From Azospirillum sp. OGB3 (GTDB lineage Bacteria; Pseudomonadota; Alphaproteobacteria; Azospirillales; Azospirillaceae), in the NCBI RefSeq assembly GCF_014192915.1, contig NZ_JACHYN010000006.1:248001-312000 (forward strand): a stretch of 64,000 nt of DNA, given 5' to 3'. Each line of letters starts with the position of its first letter. Positions within the stretch are counted from its first letter, which is position 1. Shown piece after piece: positions 24,086 to 32,891 of this stretch. The position numbers were made by a program, and so were the translations under genes. The notes below the pieces were generated by a model. That model worked only from the letters and a program-made list of their open reading frames with translations, did not search any database and was not told where the DNA came from.

Positions 24086-25072
24086 CTAGCGCCCCTGGCG
24101 TTCGATTGCAAGAGTGCGGTCGAAGAAATCGGCGATCTCCGCGTTCATTCGCTCGTGGAAGGCGGCCCGGTCGAAACCCGGCGGGTCCCAGGCGGGCGGC
24201 CCGACCTCCGCCGCGATGGCGGCGGGTACGGGCATCAGGAAGGCGAAATGCCCGGCATCGCGCACGACTTCGTACTCGAACGGCACGGGCAATCGTTCAC
24301 GCAGTTTCTCGACCTGGGAGCCCGCGATCTGTTCGTCCCGCTCCGCCCGGTACAGGCGGATGGGGATCGTCACCCCGGCGAGGCCGCCCTTGGAGAACGG
24401 AACGCCGACGGGCGCCATCAGGACGGCGGCACGGATGCGCGGGTCGCGCGCCGCGACACGAGCCTGCGTCTCCTCGTTCCCAAGATGACAGAACCGCTCA
24501 CCGGCGGGCGGGGTGCGGCAATGGGCGGTGATGCGCCCCAGGTCCGCCACGCCGCCGGCCGCCACCAGAACCGTGTAACCACCGGCCGAGAAGCCGAAGG
24601 CGCCGATGCGGTCGCCGTCGAGCCGGCCAGCCAGATCCGGGTCTGCCAGAACGTAATCGAGCGCAGCGGAAAGCTGGGCCGGGCGGTTCCGCCACATCCG
24701 TTCCGTGCCGGCATCCCGGTCGTCGTCGAAGGCATTGCCGCGGTGATGGACCGCCGCGACCACATAGCCGCGCCGGGCCAGCGCCATGGCGGTGTCCGCG
24801 TGCCCGAAAGCGCTCCCCCCGGACCCATGAGACAGCATCACCAGCGGGTGGCGCCCCTCGGCCACCGGCGCGCCCTCCGCCACCCGGAACGTGAAGGGGC
24901 CGCGTCGCACCGGCGTTTCCGGCACGTCCGTCGGATACCACACCACCACGCGCGCGGCCCCGCCGTCCGCCGGGTTGGTGAAGGACAGCGCGCGCATGCC
25001 CACCTCCGCCGCGGCGGCCCCAGCCCAGAGGACCGCGGCCCCGATGATCAGCAGCCACCCCATTCGCAGCAC
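24086..25072 (-). CDS. Secreted alpha/beta hydrolase (dienelactone hydrolase / PAF-acetylhydrolase-like)
   Basis: A 328-residue hydrolase with a signal peptide (GWLLIIGAAVLWAGAAAAE). Core motifs: VVVWYPTD, LVMLSHGSGG (oxyanion loop), the nucleophile GFSAGGYT, and the late histidine in RDAGHFAFL. The pattern of a G-x-S-x-G serine after a long cap fits the predicted dienelactone-hydrolase/PAF-acetylhydrolase-II group. The start is set at a GTG with GGGAGG five bases upstream; ATGs at 25063, 25123 and 25180 are alternatives. It is divergent from bfd, whose Fur box lies in the shared region, so iron control of this gene is possible. Substrate unknown. Confidence 0.75.
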   Translation of the reverse strand: MLRMGWLLIIGAAVLWAGAAAAEVGMRALSFTNPADGGAARVVVWYPTDVPETPVRRGPFTFRVAEGAPVAEGRHPLVMLSHGSGGSAFGHADTAMALARRGYVVAAVHHRGNAFDDDRDAGTERMWRNRPAQLSAALDYVLADPDLAGRLDGDRIGAFGFSAGGYTVLVAAGGVADLGRITAHCRTPPAGERFCHLGNEETQARVAARDPRIRAAVLMAPVGVPFSKGGLAGVTIPIRLYRAERDEQIAGSQVEKLRERLPVPFEYEVVRDAGHFAFLMPVPAAIAAEVGPPAWDPPGFDRAAFHERMNAEIADFFDRTLAIERQGR

Positions 25073-25193
25073 CGCATCCTCCCACCACTTGAAGAAGGGC
25101 ATCGACGACGGAGGTAGCCGCATGCCCCGTTCGCCAGGGCTGTGACATTCCGCCGCAATCCGCTCAAATTTGGCCGTCATGATTCAGATCAAT

Positions 25194-25208
25194 TGACAAT
25201 CATTCTCA
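25194..25208 (+). promoter_or_regulatory. Fur box upstream of bfd
   Basis: TGACAATCATTCTCA matches the 7-1-7 Fur consensus TGANAATNATTNTCA at every defined position. It lies 57 bp before the bfd start and also upstream of the divergent hydrolase gene. Confidence 0.75.
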
Positions 25209-25264
25209 GTCGCAGCACATTGGCCCCAGCAAGACCGCACAACATGCACCGCTGCCGGGGGCCC

Positions 25265-25531
25265 ATGTACGTCTGCATCTGCCACGCGCTGAACGACAAG
25301 CAGGTTACCAAGGCGCTGGAGAACGGCGCCCGCACCCCGGCCTCCGTTTTCCGGCATTACGAGCGTCAGGTCCAGTGCGGCAAATGCGTGCCGATGATGC
25401 GGGACATGGTGCAAAGCCACTGCGCGAACCAATGCCCGACCTGCCCAGGCCACGCTGCGCCCCAGCGTCCCGCCACGCTGCCGGAACCGGCCAACGCCGA
25501 AAACTTTCCTTACGGCATTGCGGCCGAGTGA
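25265..25531 (+). CDS. bfd: Bacterioferritin-associated ferredoxin
   Basis: An 88-residue 2Fe-2S protein. The first 50 residues are a complete Bfd domain: MYVCICHALNDKQV with C4 and C6, and QCGKC with C38 and C41. Bfd reduces the ferric core of bacterioferritin so that iron can be released under starvation, which fits the perfect Fur box 57 bp upstream. A C-terminal extension of about 35 residues contains three further cysteines (SHCANQCPTC) and proline-rich sequence, longer than in E. coli Bfd (64 residues). CGGGGG precedes the ATG by three bases; an ATG seven codons upstream is also in frame. Bacterioferritin is encoded 33 kb away. Confidence 0.9.
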   Translation: MYVCICHALNDKQVTKALENGARTPASVFRHYERQVQCGKCVPMMRDMVQSHCANQCPTCPGHAAPQRPATLPEPANAENFPYGIAAE

Positions 25532-26058
25532 CGGGCTTCGCTCCACTTCACCTCCTCAAATCTCTTCAACAACACGCCGCGGTCCGCACCAGCGCTCAAG
25601 CAGAATTCGGCGCCTGATTGCCGTTGAGCACGATTTTAATCCAGACGGCATGCGTGTTATTCGGGAACAGAACGGTCGTTTCGCACCATTTTCTTTCGAA
25701 TGGCCCCATCCTTTAGGCTGCGACAAATCGCCATAGACTTACACTCCTGGCCCGCTTGACGGGGCGGGATCGATCGTGCAGAAAGTGTTCAACCGGATTC
25801 AAGAAATCCGAAGCATTCGGAGCGGCACGGAACGCTTCTGACTGGGCAGGATACACAAAAAGTCAAGTCCTTTGGAACTGGAATTGCTTTTCATACGTCT
25901 ATGAAAGGCAACCGGATGGACTTCCTATTTTGGCGCCGCAGCAATGCATTTTTGCAATGCACAGGCCTTTTTGGTGTCCTGCGTGCGACGCCGAGCCGGA
26001 ACTCCGGCCGCACATCCGGTCGAAGGGTTCCCGAGGGATCCGAAGGGAGGAGCAAGAG
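25532..26058. other. 527-bp AT-richer region, no gene seen
   Basis: The longest gap in the window. It is visibly lower in GC than its surroundings. I see no tRNA, terminator or coding stretch with the expected third-position bias, although a frame in phase with the following gene is open through its second half. It holds an EcfG-like motif (25874-25899), a small repeat GCAATGCATTTTTGCAATGCA near 25941, and possible -10 sequences near 25733. It might contain a small RNA or be a long leader of the following gene. Confidence 0.5.
25874..25899 (+). promoter_or_regulatory. Possible EcfG-type promoter motif
   Basis: GGAAC, 17 bases, CGTC: three of four bases in the -10 match the EcfG pattern. It lies 160 bp upstream of the 106-residue hypothetical gene. 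Confidence 0.3.
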
Positions 26059-26379
26059 ATGAGCCGCCGCAACCGGCACGCCCATGACACCAAATGCCGT
26101 TCCCTGCTTCAGACCACCGCCGACCGGCTCGACCGGTTGCGGTCTCAGGTGGAGCGGTTCGGTCTCGAGGGTCACGAGGGCATGAGCCGGGACGTGCTGG
26201 AGCGCACGCTGGACGCCCTGCGTGGCCAGCACAACCGTTTGTCAGCCCGCGTCGAGGCAGCGCGCATCGCCACGGACGACGCTTGGCCCTTCGCCCGGGC
26301 GATCGCCGACCAGACGGCGGCGGAGTTGACGGACGGACTTGACAGCATGGAGGCCCGCCTGAAACGCGTGGCGGCCTGA
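26059..26379 (+). CDS. Hypothetical helical protein (106 aa)
   Basis: A 106-residue, highly charged protein I do not recognise. It begins MSRRNRHAHD, then is almost wholly alpha-helical with heptad-like Leu spacing (SLLQTTADRLDRLRSQVERF, then LERTLDALRGQHNRLSARVE), suggesting a coiled-coil. GGGAGGAG lies about seven bases upstream of the ATG. It is convergent with a sensor kinase gene. A possible general-stress promoter motif lies upstream. Rhodospirillales genomes have many such small helical stress or regulatory proteins, but no function can be named. Confidence 0.65.
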   Translation: MSRRNRHAHDTKCRSLLQTTADRLDRLRSQVERFGLEGHEGMSRDVLERTLDALRGQHNRLSARVEAARIATDDAWPFARAIADQTAAELTDGLDSMEARLKRVAA

Positions 26380-26403
26380 CCAGCGGCGGCCGGACGGTAC
26401 CGG

Positions 26404-28302
26404 TTACTCAGCTTTGAGCAGCACAACGATCCCCTGCCCGGCCGACGGGCTGGCCGTTGACGCGCCGGGCAGGACGATGCGCACCACCGTTCCCTCCCCG
26501 GGGACGCTGTGCAGGTCCAGCCGCCCGCCATGGGCCTCCACGAAACGCTTGGCGAGCGGCAGCCCCAGCCCGGTGCCGGAATGGGCTTTGGTCATGTAGC
26601 TGGTCACTTGACGGAAGGGCTCAAGCGCGATCTGGATGTCCTCCGGCGACATGCCGATGCCGGAATCGGTGATCGTCAAAATCACGCAGCCATCCTCGCC
26701 GCGCACCGCATCGGCCCGCACACGGCCTCCCGCCGGCGTGAACTTGATGGCGTTGGACAGCAGGTTCAGCACGGCCTGACGCAGGCGCATGGCATCGGCC
26801 ATCACCGTCAGGCCGTGCTCGACGGGCACACCCTCCACCCGCACGCCCTTCGGACCCGCCAGCGCCTCCATCAGTTCCAGGCATTCCCCCAACAGCACGG
26901 CGACCGGCACCGGCTCCGGATAGAGTTCCAGCCGCCCCGCCTCGACCTTCGCCATGTCCAGCACGTCGTTGACCAACGACAGCAGATGCTGGCCGGAGGC
27001 ATGGATGCTGGCGATGTAGTCGTGATGCTTCGGCGGGCTCGGGCCGAACAGACCGGACAGCAGAGCCTCGCTGAAGCCGATGATCGCGTTCAGCGGGGTG
27101 CGCAACTCATGGCTCATATTCGCCAGGAAATCGGATTTGGCCAGATTGGCGGCCTCGGCGTGCTCCTTCTCGGCCTCCAGCCGGCGGCGCTGCTCCGCCA
27201 GCATGGCCTCGCGGGCGATGCGGGCCTCGCGTTCCGCATGGCGGCGGCGGCGGACGTGGCGCGTCACCACCAGCGACAGCACCAGCGTCGCCAAGCCGGC
27301 GCCCGCCGCACCGGCCAGGATGGTGGTGCGCGTTCGGTTCAACTGGCTGCTGATCTGCTCGAACGGGACGGCCACGATGATCGACCAACCGGTCTGCTGC
27401 GACCGGTGAACGAGCACCAACGCTTCTTGACCCTCCCGCGTCGTCGCTGAAAACAGCCCCGGATTCCGTTCCATCAGCCGGGGCACCATCAGGTCCCTGA
27501 CCCTTTGGCCGACATGCCGCTCCGTGTCGTGGGACCGCGCGGCGATGACCATTCCGGGATCGACGACCGACACCGTCCAGGCCGCGGGGATTCCGGACCC
27601 GCGCAGCACGGCGTCGAGCCCCTCCAGCCCGACCGCCAGCGACAGCACATGGCGGATCGGCGTTCCCTCCGGGTCATCCGGGTCCAGAACCGGCGCGCGG
27701 ACGATCAGCGCCGGACGGCCCGGCGGCCCGCCCGGAGGCAGGACACCACCAACCACCGTCTTCCGCGAGGCGGCCACTTGCCGGGTGACGTCGTCCAGAC
27801 GCGGCGGCGGCAAGGCAGCGCCCAGCGGGTACTGGGTGTGGAACAGAAGGGACATGTCCTCCACCGCGACCAGCCCCATCGCCAGCCAGCCCGGCTGGCT
27901 GCGCACGGCCTCCGCGGCTTCCGATTTCAACAAGGGAAGATCGTTCACCGTCCTGCGGCTCAACGCCGCCAGAAGCTCGAGAGGTCGTGCCTTGCTTTCC
28001 AGCTCGCGGTCGATCGCGACCATCACCGAACGGGCCTGAGCCGCAAGTTCCGCCGCCAGCACGTCCTGTTGCCGGAGATCCAGAATCCAGACCACCACCG
28101 CCAGGAACAGCAGCAGCGGGGCGATGGCGGCGAGCCCCAGACCAAGCGTCGACGAGGGCAGTCGCAAGGCACTCTCCGACCGTTGACTGAAACGGAATGG
28201 CGTACGGGCTGGAAAGGGAAAGGCGGCGCGCTTCTCACCCCAATGGGTCGCCCGCATCCACCCGCCTGTCAAGCCCGCCGGTTGCCGCTCCCCCTCGCTC
28301 AC
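26404..28302 (-). CDS. Membrane sensor histidine kinase (extracytoplasmic sensor, HisKA, HATPase)
   Basis: A 632-residue histidine kinase: a membrane helix at about 53-76, a periplasmic Cache-like sensor (about 80-320), a second helix at about 325-345, a coiled linker, then HisKA with [16 protein letters not shown] (phospho-His near 398) and an HATPase domain with N box [10 protein letters not shown]1 DSGIGM and G2 [11 protein letters not shown]. It has no receiver domain. Its GTG start overlaps the TGA of the upstream regulator gene, so translation is coupled; the operon runs kinase, regulator, kinase. The location opposite dctPQM suggests dicarboxylate-related sensing, but a different ligand is quite possible. 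Confidence 0.9.
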   Translation of the reverse strand: MSEGERQPAGLTGGWMRATHWGEKRAAFPFPARTPFRFSQRSESALRLPSSTLGLGLAAIAPLLLFLAVVVWILDLRQQDVLAAELAAQARSVMVAIDRELESKARPLELLAALSRRTVNDLPLLKSEAAEAVRSQPGWLAMGLVAVEDMSLLFHTQYPLGAALPPPRLDDVTRQVAASRKTVVGGVLPPGGPPGRPALIVRAPVLDPDDPEGTPIRHVLSLAVGLEGLDAVLRGSGIPAAWTVSVVDPGMVIAARSHDTERHVGQRVRDLMVPRLMERNPGLFSATTREGQEALVLVHRSQQTGWSIIVAVPFEQISSQLNRTRTTILAGAAGAGLATLVLSLVVTRHVRRRRHAEREARIAREAMLAEQRRRLEAEKEHAEAANLAKSDFLANMSHELRTPLNAIIGFSEALLSGLFGPSPPKHHDYIASIHASGQHLLSLVNDVLDMAKVEAGRLELYPEPVPVAVLLGECLELMEALAGPKGVRVEGVPVEHGLTVMADAMRLRQAVLNLLSNAIKFTPAGGRVRADAVRGEDGCVILTITDSGIGMSPEDIQIALEPFRQVTSYMTKAHSGTGLGLPLAKRFVEAHGGRLDLHSVPGEGTVVRIVLPGASTASPSAGQGIVVLLKAE

Positions 28303-28901
28303 CCCACCGCCGCGAGGATGCGGGCGAGTTCCACCGCCGTTTTGACCCCCATCTTCTCGAAGACGTGGGCGCGGTGCACCTCGACGGTCCGCATGCTGAT
28401 CCCCAACTCGTCGGCGATGACCTTGTTCAGCTTGCCGGCCACCACCAGCGCCATCACCTGCCGTTCGCGCTGGGTCAGGGTGGCCAGCCGGGCGGCCACG
28501 CCGGCCTGCCCGGCCTGCCGTACCCGCTCCCCGGCGTCGAAGGCCAGCGCCTCGATCACCCGATCGACGAGGTCGTTGTCGTTGAAGGGCTTCTCCACGA
28601 AATCGCGGGCGCCCTTCTTCAGCGCCGACACGGCGATGGGGACGTCGCCATGGCCGGTCAGGAACAGAACGGGCATCCGGCAGCCCATGGCGGCCAGCCG
28701 GTCGAACAGCTCCAGCCCGCTCATCCCCTCCATGCGGATGTCCAGGAGAAGACAGCCGCTCATGGCGGGATCGTAATCGGCAAGGAACGCCTCCGCCGAC
28801 GGCCAGGAGGCCACCGGCACATTGCGCGACTGGAACAACCAGCCCATGGCGTCGCGGATCGCCTCGTCGTCGTCGACGATGTGCAGCTTCGGCTCACACA
28901 T
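28299..28901 (-). CDS. dctR: FixJ/DctR-type response regulator
   Basis: A 200-residue response regulator with an N-terminal receiver (acidic pocket D10/D11, phospho-acceptor D54 in LLLDIRM, T82, K104) and a C-terminal LuxR/GerE helix-turn-helix ([22 protein letters not shown], then [16 protein letters not shown]). FixJ-like. Upstream lies a DctS-like kinase (8-bp overlap) and downstream a second kinase (GTGA overlap). As in Rhodobacter capsulatus, where DctS/DctR controls the DctPQM transporter for C4-dicarboxylates, the locus here is divergent from dctPQM. That context supports the name; sequence alone would also allow other FixJ-type roles. Confidence 0.82.
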   Translation of the reverse strand: MCEPKLHIVDDDEAIRDAMGWLFQSRNVPVASWPSAEAFLADYDPAMSGCLLLDIRMEGMSGLELFDRLAAMGCRMPVLFLTGHGDVPIAVSALKKGARDFVEKPFNDNDLVDRVIEALAFDAGERVRQAGQAGVAARLATLTQRERQVMALVVAGKLNKVIADELGISMRTVEVHRAHVFEKMGVKTAVELARILAAVG

Positions 28902-30924
28902 CGGCGGCTCTCTCGTCGTGGGAAATCGCCACGCCGCTCATCGGCGGTTCGGACAGGACCGGCAGGGAGAAGAGGAACACGGTGCCGCCATCCGGCGCGG
29001 GCTCGAACCACAGCCGCCCCTGGTGGTGCTCGATGATGGACCGGCAGATGTTCAGGCCCATGCCCATGCCCTCGGTCTTTGTGGTGAAGAAGGGAGAAAA
29101 CAGTTTTTCCGCATTTTCGGGCGAAATGCCACAACCGCGGTCCTGGATGCGCGTCAGGAGCGCCCCGTCCAGCGCCTGCACCGTCACGCTCAGCCGGCGG
29201 CGGTCGCGGCGCGTCGCCGCCATCGCTTCGATGCCGTTGCGCATCAGGTTCACCACCACCTGCTGCAGCAGGATGCGGTCGGCTATCACAGCCGGCAGGC
29301 CACGCCCCACCTCCAGCACCAGCTTCACCCCCTGCTGGCGGGCGTCGGCCTCCATCAGCGCGACGCAATCCTCCAGCACCCGTGACAGGCAGCAGGGGGC
29401 GACGTTGGGTTCGCTCTTGCGCACGAAATCGTGGATCCGGCGGATGATCTGGCCGGCCCGCCTGGCCTGCCCGGACAGCTTCTCCAGCGCCGTCGCCAGC
29501 TCCTCGGGCCGGATGCTGCCGGCCTGAAGACGGTTGAGGCAACCGGTGCAGTAGCTGGCGATGGCCGAGAGCGGCTGGTTCAGCTCATGCGCCAGAGTCG
29601 AGGCCATTTCGCCCATGGTGATCAGCCGCGCCGTCTGCTGAAGCCGCTCCTGCTGCTGGCGGGCCAGCTCCTCCGCCCGCTTGCGCTCGGTGATGTCGAG
29701 GACGGAGCCCATCCAACCGGTGTGCCGCCCCTTGGCGTCGATCAGCGGAGCCTCGTAGATCAGAGCGTCGAACCGCTCGCCGTTGGCCCGGCGGAAACGC
29801 AGCTCGAAGCCGTTGGCCGGCGCGTTGCCGGCCAGGACGGCGCGGAAGACCTCTTCGGTGTGGGCAAGATCCTCGGGCAGCCAGTAGGGCATCACCGGCC
29901 CGGCCCCGACCAGTTCCTCCGCCGTCCAGCCGACCATCCGGCAGAAGGCCGGGTTCACGTAGATGATCCGCCCGTCGAGATCGCGGGCGCGCATGCCAAC
30001 CGTCAGGCTGTCCTCCATCGCCTTGCGGAAGGCGTGCTCGGCGCGCAGCGCCTCCTCCGCCCGGATGCGCCGGGCGATGTGGCGGCGCACCGCCCACAGG
30101 CTCCACAGCGCCGAAACGGTCAGCGCGAAGATGGCGGCGATCAGGATGTTGCGCCCGAGGTTGCCGGACAGCTGGTGCAGCGTGGCGACCAGGGTCAGGC
30201 CGTGCCCCGGCGGATCGAAGGGAACGACGTGGCTGCGCCGCGGCTCCGGCATGGCGATGCGCGACTTCGTCCCCAGCACCGCTCCGTAGGGGTCGACGAC
30301 CTCCAGCTGGTAGCGCTGGGCAAACCACCAGGGAACGTGATGGGTCAGCAGGGCGTCGATCGACAGCACGCCGGCGAGCGCGCCGGCGAACCGGTCCCCG
30401 CGGAAGATGGGGATGACGATCTCGAAGGCGGTGTCCGCGGCGCCCAGCCGATAAGGCGCCGAATAGGCCCGGCGGCCCGAGGAGCGGGCGATCAGGAAGG
30501 CGTCGGCGCGCGGGCTGGGGCCGAAGGCGTCGTCCAGCGCCGGCCCGTCCTCCACCGGCGGTTCCGACCGCACCGGGCGGCCCTGCGGGTCCAGCCGCAC
30601 CACCCGCTGGATCGCCGGATTCACCGTCACGATGTGGCGCGCCATCACCGAGTAGTTCACCGGGGTGGTGTCCTCGCGCCCCAGCGATTCGGCGAGATAT
30701 TGCAGCTTCTCCTCGTCGGAGGTGAGCTGGAAATGGAGATTCTGCTCCACCCACAGCACATCCTTGATGAGGGTGAGCGTTTCCTCCTCCCGCTCGCTGC
30801 GGTGGAGCACCCACAGGAAGACGCCGAACAGAAGGACGACCAGCGCCATCGCCACGATGGGCATCGCCTGCACCGGGCCGCGCTGGCCAAGACCGTGGGC
30901 GGTGCTGGCCGCACCGCCGCTCAT
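28894..30924 (-). CDS. dctS: DctS-like PAS sensor histidine kinase
   Basis: A 676-residue membrane kinase. A first helix at about 21-41 and a second near 255-275 flank a periplasmic sensor; then a PAS domain (GRIIYVNPAFCRMVGWTAEEL) with a PAC stretch ending DITERKRAEEL, HisKA with TLAHELNQPLSAIASY (phospho-His near 446) and HATPase with NLMRNGIEAM, DRGCGI and GMGMGLNICRSI. The LAHELNQPL box and layout match the DctB/DctS/FixL group. It ends overlapping the regulator gene by 8 bp and is divergent from dctP. The start is uncertain: the ATG used has a poor ribosome site, and one at residue 21 is possible. The frame is open much further upstream across dctP but that is antisense. Confidence 0.85.
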   Translation of the reverse strand: MSGGAASTAHGLGQRGPVQAMPIVAMALVVLLFGVFLWVLHRSEREEETLTLIKDVLWVEQNLHFQLTSDEEKLQYLAESLGREDTTPVNYSVMARHIVTVNPAIQRVVRLDPQGRPVRSEPPVEDGPALDDAFGPSPRADAFLIARSSGRRAYSAPYRLGAADTAFEIVIPIFRGDRFAGALAGVLSIDALLTHHVPWWFAQRYQLEVVDPYGAVLGTKSRIAMPEPRRSHVVPFDPPGHGLTLVATLHQLSGNLGRNILIAAIFALTVSALWSLWAVRRHIARRIRAEEALRAEHAFRKAMEDSLTVGMRARDLDGRIIYVNPAFCRMVGWTAEELVGAGPVMPYWLPEDLAHTEEVFRAVLAGNAPANGFELRFRRANGERFDALIYEAPLIDAKGRHTGWMGSVLDITERKRAEELARQQQERLQQTARLITMGEMASTLAHELNQPLSAIASYCTGCLNRLQAGSIRPEELATALEKLSGQARRAGQIIRRIHDFVRKSEPNVAPCCLSRVLEDCVALMEADARQQGVKLVLEVGRGLPAVIADRILLQQVVVNLMRNGIEAMAATRRDRRRLSVTVQALDGALLTRIQDRGCGISPENAEKLFSPFFTTKTEGMGMGLNICRSIIEHHQGRLWFEPAPDGGTVFLFSLPVLSEPPMSGVAISHDERAADV

Positions 30925-31074
30925 GGGGGGAAGAGGTGTTGGCACGGCAACCAATGCGTCACGTTCACAGCTACGGATTTCCACAATAGCGTCGGCGGCG
31001 AAATTATCGAACAATGAAAGAATATCAAAGGCCGCACCATCAGTCCGGCCAACAACAAGTGGAGGATGACCCCT

Positions 31075-32085
31075 ATGAAGTTCGTTTCGCTGCTGTGCGC
31101 CACCGTCGCCGCCGGCTGCCTGATGGCCGCCACCGCCGCCACCGCGCAGGAGCCGATCGTCATCAAGTTCAGCCACGTCGTCGCTCCGGAGACCCCGAAG
31201 GGCAAGGGCGCCGAGAAGTTCAAGCAGCTGGCCGAGCAGCGCACCGGCGGCAAGGTGAAGGTCGAGGTCTATCCGAACAGCCAGCTCTACAAGGACAAGG
31301 AGGAGCTGGAGGCCCTGCAGCTCGGCGCCGTGCAGATGCTGGCTCCGTCGCTGGCCAAGTTCGGCCCGCTGGGCGCCAAGGAATTCGAGATCTTCGACCT
31401 GCCCTACATCTTCCCCTGCAAGGCCGCCCTGGTGAAGGTCACCACCGGCCCGATCGGCATGCAGCTGTTCCAGAAGCTGGAGAACAAGGGCATCACCGGT
31501 CTGGCCTATTGGGACAACGGCTTCAAGATCATGAGCGCCAACAAGCCGCTGCACGCCATGGCGGACTTCAAGGGCCTCAAGATGCGCATCCAGTCGTCGA
31601 AGGTGCTCGACGCCCAGATGCGCGCGCTCGGCGCCCTGCCGCAGGTGATGGCCTTCTCCGAGGTCTATCAGGCCCTGCAGACCGGCGTCGTCGACGGCAC
31701 CGAGAACCCGCCGTCCAACATGTACACCCAGAAGATGCACGAGGTGCAGAGCCACGCCACGCTCTCCGACCACGGCTATCTGGGTTACGCGGTCATCGTG
31801 AACAAGAAGTTCTGGGACGGCCTGCCGGCCGACGTCCGCACCCAGCTCGACGGCGCGATGAAGGAAGCGACCGAGTACGCCAACAACATCGCCCAGGAAG
31901 AGAACGACAAGGCGCTGGAGGCGATGAAGGCCGCCGGCAAGACCAAATTCTACGAGCTGACCAAGGACGAGCGCGCGTCGTGGCGCCAGGCCATGCTGCC
32001 GGTCCATCAGGACATGGCGTCGCGCGTCGGCAAGGAACTGCTGGCCAGCATCAAGACCGAGACCGACGCCGCCAAGTGCGAGTGA
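31075..32085 (+). CDS. dctP: TRAP transporter C4-dicarboxylate-binding protein
   Basis: A 336-residue periplasmic solute-binding protein with a signal peptide (residues 1-24, cut near ATA). It follows the DctP family through and through: KFSHVVAPETPKGKGAEKFK, the substrate-arginine region LKMRIQSSKV, and GVVDGTENPPSNMYT. DctP captures malate, fumarate or succinate and passes it to DctQM. GGAGG lies nine bases before the ATG used; a second ATG three codons earlier is too close to that site. A strong stem-loop lies between this gene and dctQ, which commonly sets binding-protein excess over membrane subunits. Confidence 0.95.
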   Translation: MKFVSLLCATVAAGCLMAATAATAQEPIVIKFSHVVAPETPKGKGAEKFKQLAEQRTGGKVKVEVYPNSQLYKDKEELEALQLGAVQMLAPSLAKFGPLGAKEFEIFDLPYIFPCKAALVKVTTGPIGMQLFQKLENKGITGLAYWDNGFKIMSANKPLHAMADFKGLKMRIQSSKVLDAQMRALGALPQVMAFSEVYQALQTGVVDGTENPPSNMYTQKMHEVQSHATLSDHGYLGYAVIVNKKFWDGLPADVRTQLDGAMKEATEYANNIAQEENDKALEAMKAAGKTKFYELTKDERASWRQAMLPVHQDMASRVGKELLASIKTETDAAKCE

Positions 32086-32154
32086 TCAAGAGCGTCTGAT
32101 CGGGCGGCCCGGCCGCCCGGTCCAATCAAGCAAGACCAACGCACAGCCCCCGGC

Positions 32155-32183
32155 AAGCGCCCGCTCACTCGACGCGGGCGCTT
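32155..32183 (+). terminator. Stem-loop between dctP and dctQ (attenuator or stabiliser)
   Basis: AAGCGCCCGC and GCGGGCGCTT form a perfect 10-bp stem with a 9-base loop. It is followed by only a weak T stretch, so partial termination or 3-prime end protection of dctP mRNA is likelier than full termination. A second GC hairpin lies at 32101-32118. Confidence 0.6.
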
Positions 32184-32204
32184 CCTCCTGCGCGCGGAGC
32201 CACC

Positions 32205-32891
32205 ATGCCCATGAAAATCCTAGACCATCTGGAAGAGGTTATTATCGCCTTCCTGATGGCCGCGGCGACGACGATCATCTTCGTCTCCGTCGCTCACCGT
32301 TACGCCGCCGGTTTCCCCATCATCCAGGACTACATCCTCCACTGGAATCTGGCCTGGGCGCAGGAGCTGTGCATCTACATGTTCGTCTGGATGGCGAAGT
32401 TCGGCGCCGCCTACGGTGTCCGTACCGGCATCCATGTGGGTGTGGACGTTCTCATCAACAAGCTGTCCACGCCCCTGCGAGCGAAATTCATCGTGTTCGG
32501 CCTGCTGGCCGGCGCCACCTTCACCGGCGTGGTCGGCACGATGGGGTCCACCTTCGTCTGGCACATGTCGGACACCGAGCAGGTGTCGGCCGACCTGGAA
32601 TGGCCGATGTGGATCATCTATCTGGCGATCCCGCTCGGCTCCTACCTGATGTGCTTCCGCTTCCTTCAGGTGATGGTGAACTTCCTGCGCACCGGCGAGC
32701 TGCCGCACCACGACCACGGCCATGTCGAGGGTCTGGAGGAGGACATCACCGACCCGCAGCGCGCCGCGCAGGACGTCAACTGGTACGAGATGGACGACAA
32801 CCTGCACCCGCACGACATCGCCCATCACGAGGGCCGCAAGCCCGGCAACGGCCCTGATTCCGCTAAGGGACCGAAGGAGAACGACCGATGA
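32205..32891 (+). CDS. dctQ: TRAP transporter small membrane subunit with His-rich tail
   Basis: A 228-residue inner-membrane protein with four hydrophobic helices (about 12-32, 52-72, 95-115, 138-158), the DctQ layout, with the conserved AWAQELCIYMFVWMAKFGAAYG. DctQ forms the fixed part of the transporter with DctM. The last 60 residues are cytoplasmic, acidic and histidine-rich (LPHHDHGHVEG and NLHPHDIAHHEG), possibly a metal-responsive or simply flexible tail. GGAG precedes the ATG. Its stop overlaps the dctM start (ATGA), so the two are coupled. Length is near that of the Rhodobacter subunit. Confidence 0.92.
   Translation: MPMKILDHLEEVIIAFLMAAATTIIFVSVAHRYAAGFPIIQDYILHWNLAWAQELCIYMFVWMAKFGAAYGVRTGIHVGVDVLINKLSTPLRAKFIVFGLLAGATFTGVVGTMGSTFVWHMSDTEQVSADLEWPMWIIYLAIPLGSYLMCFRFLQVMVNFLRTGELPHHDHGHVEGLEEDITDPQRAAQDVNWYEMDDNLHPHDIAHHEGRKPGNGPDSAKGPKENDR

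Noticed and set aside
30938-30960. TGGCAC near dctP as a sigma-54 promoter
   Set aside because: The downstream TTGC element and the GG-N10-GC spacing are missing.
30925-32007. Upstream extension of the DctS frame across the whole intergenic region and dctP
   Set aside because: It is antisense to dctP and lacks any kinase-type sequence; the frame is open by composition only.
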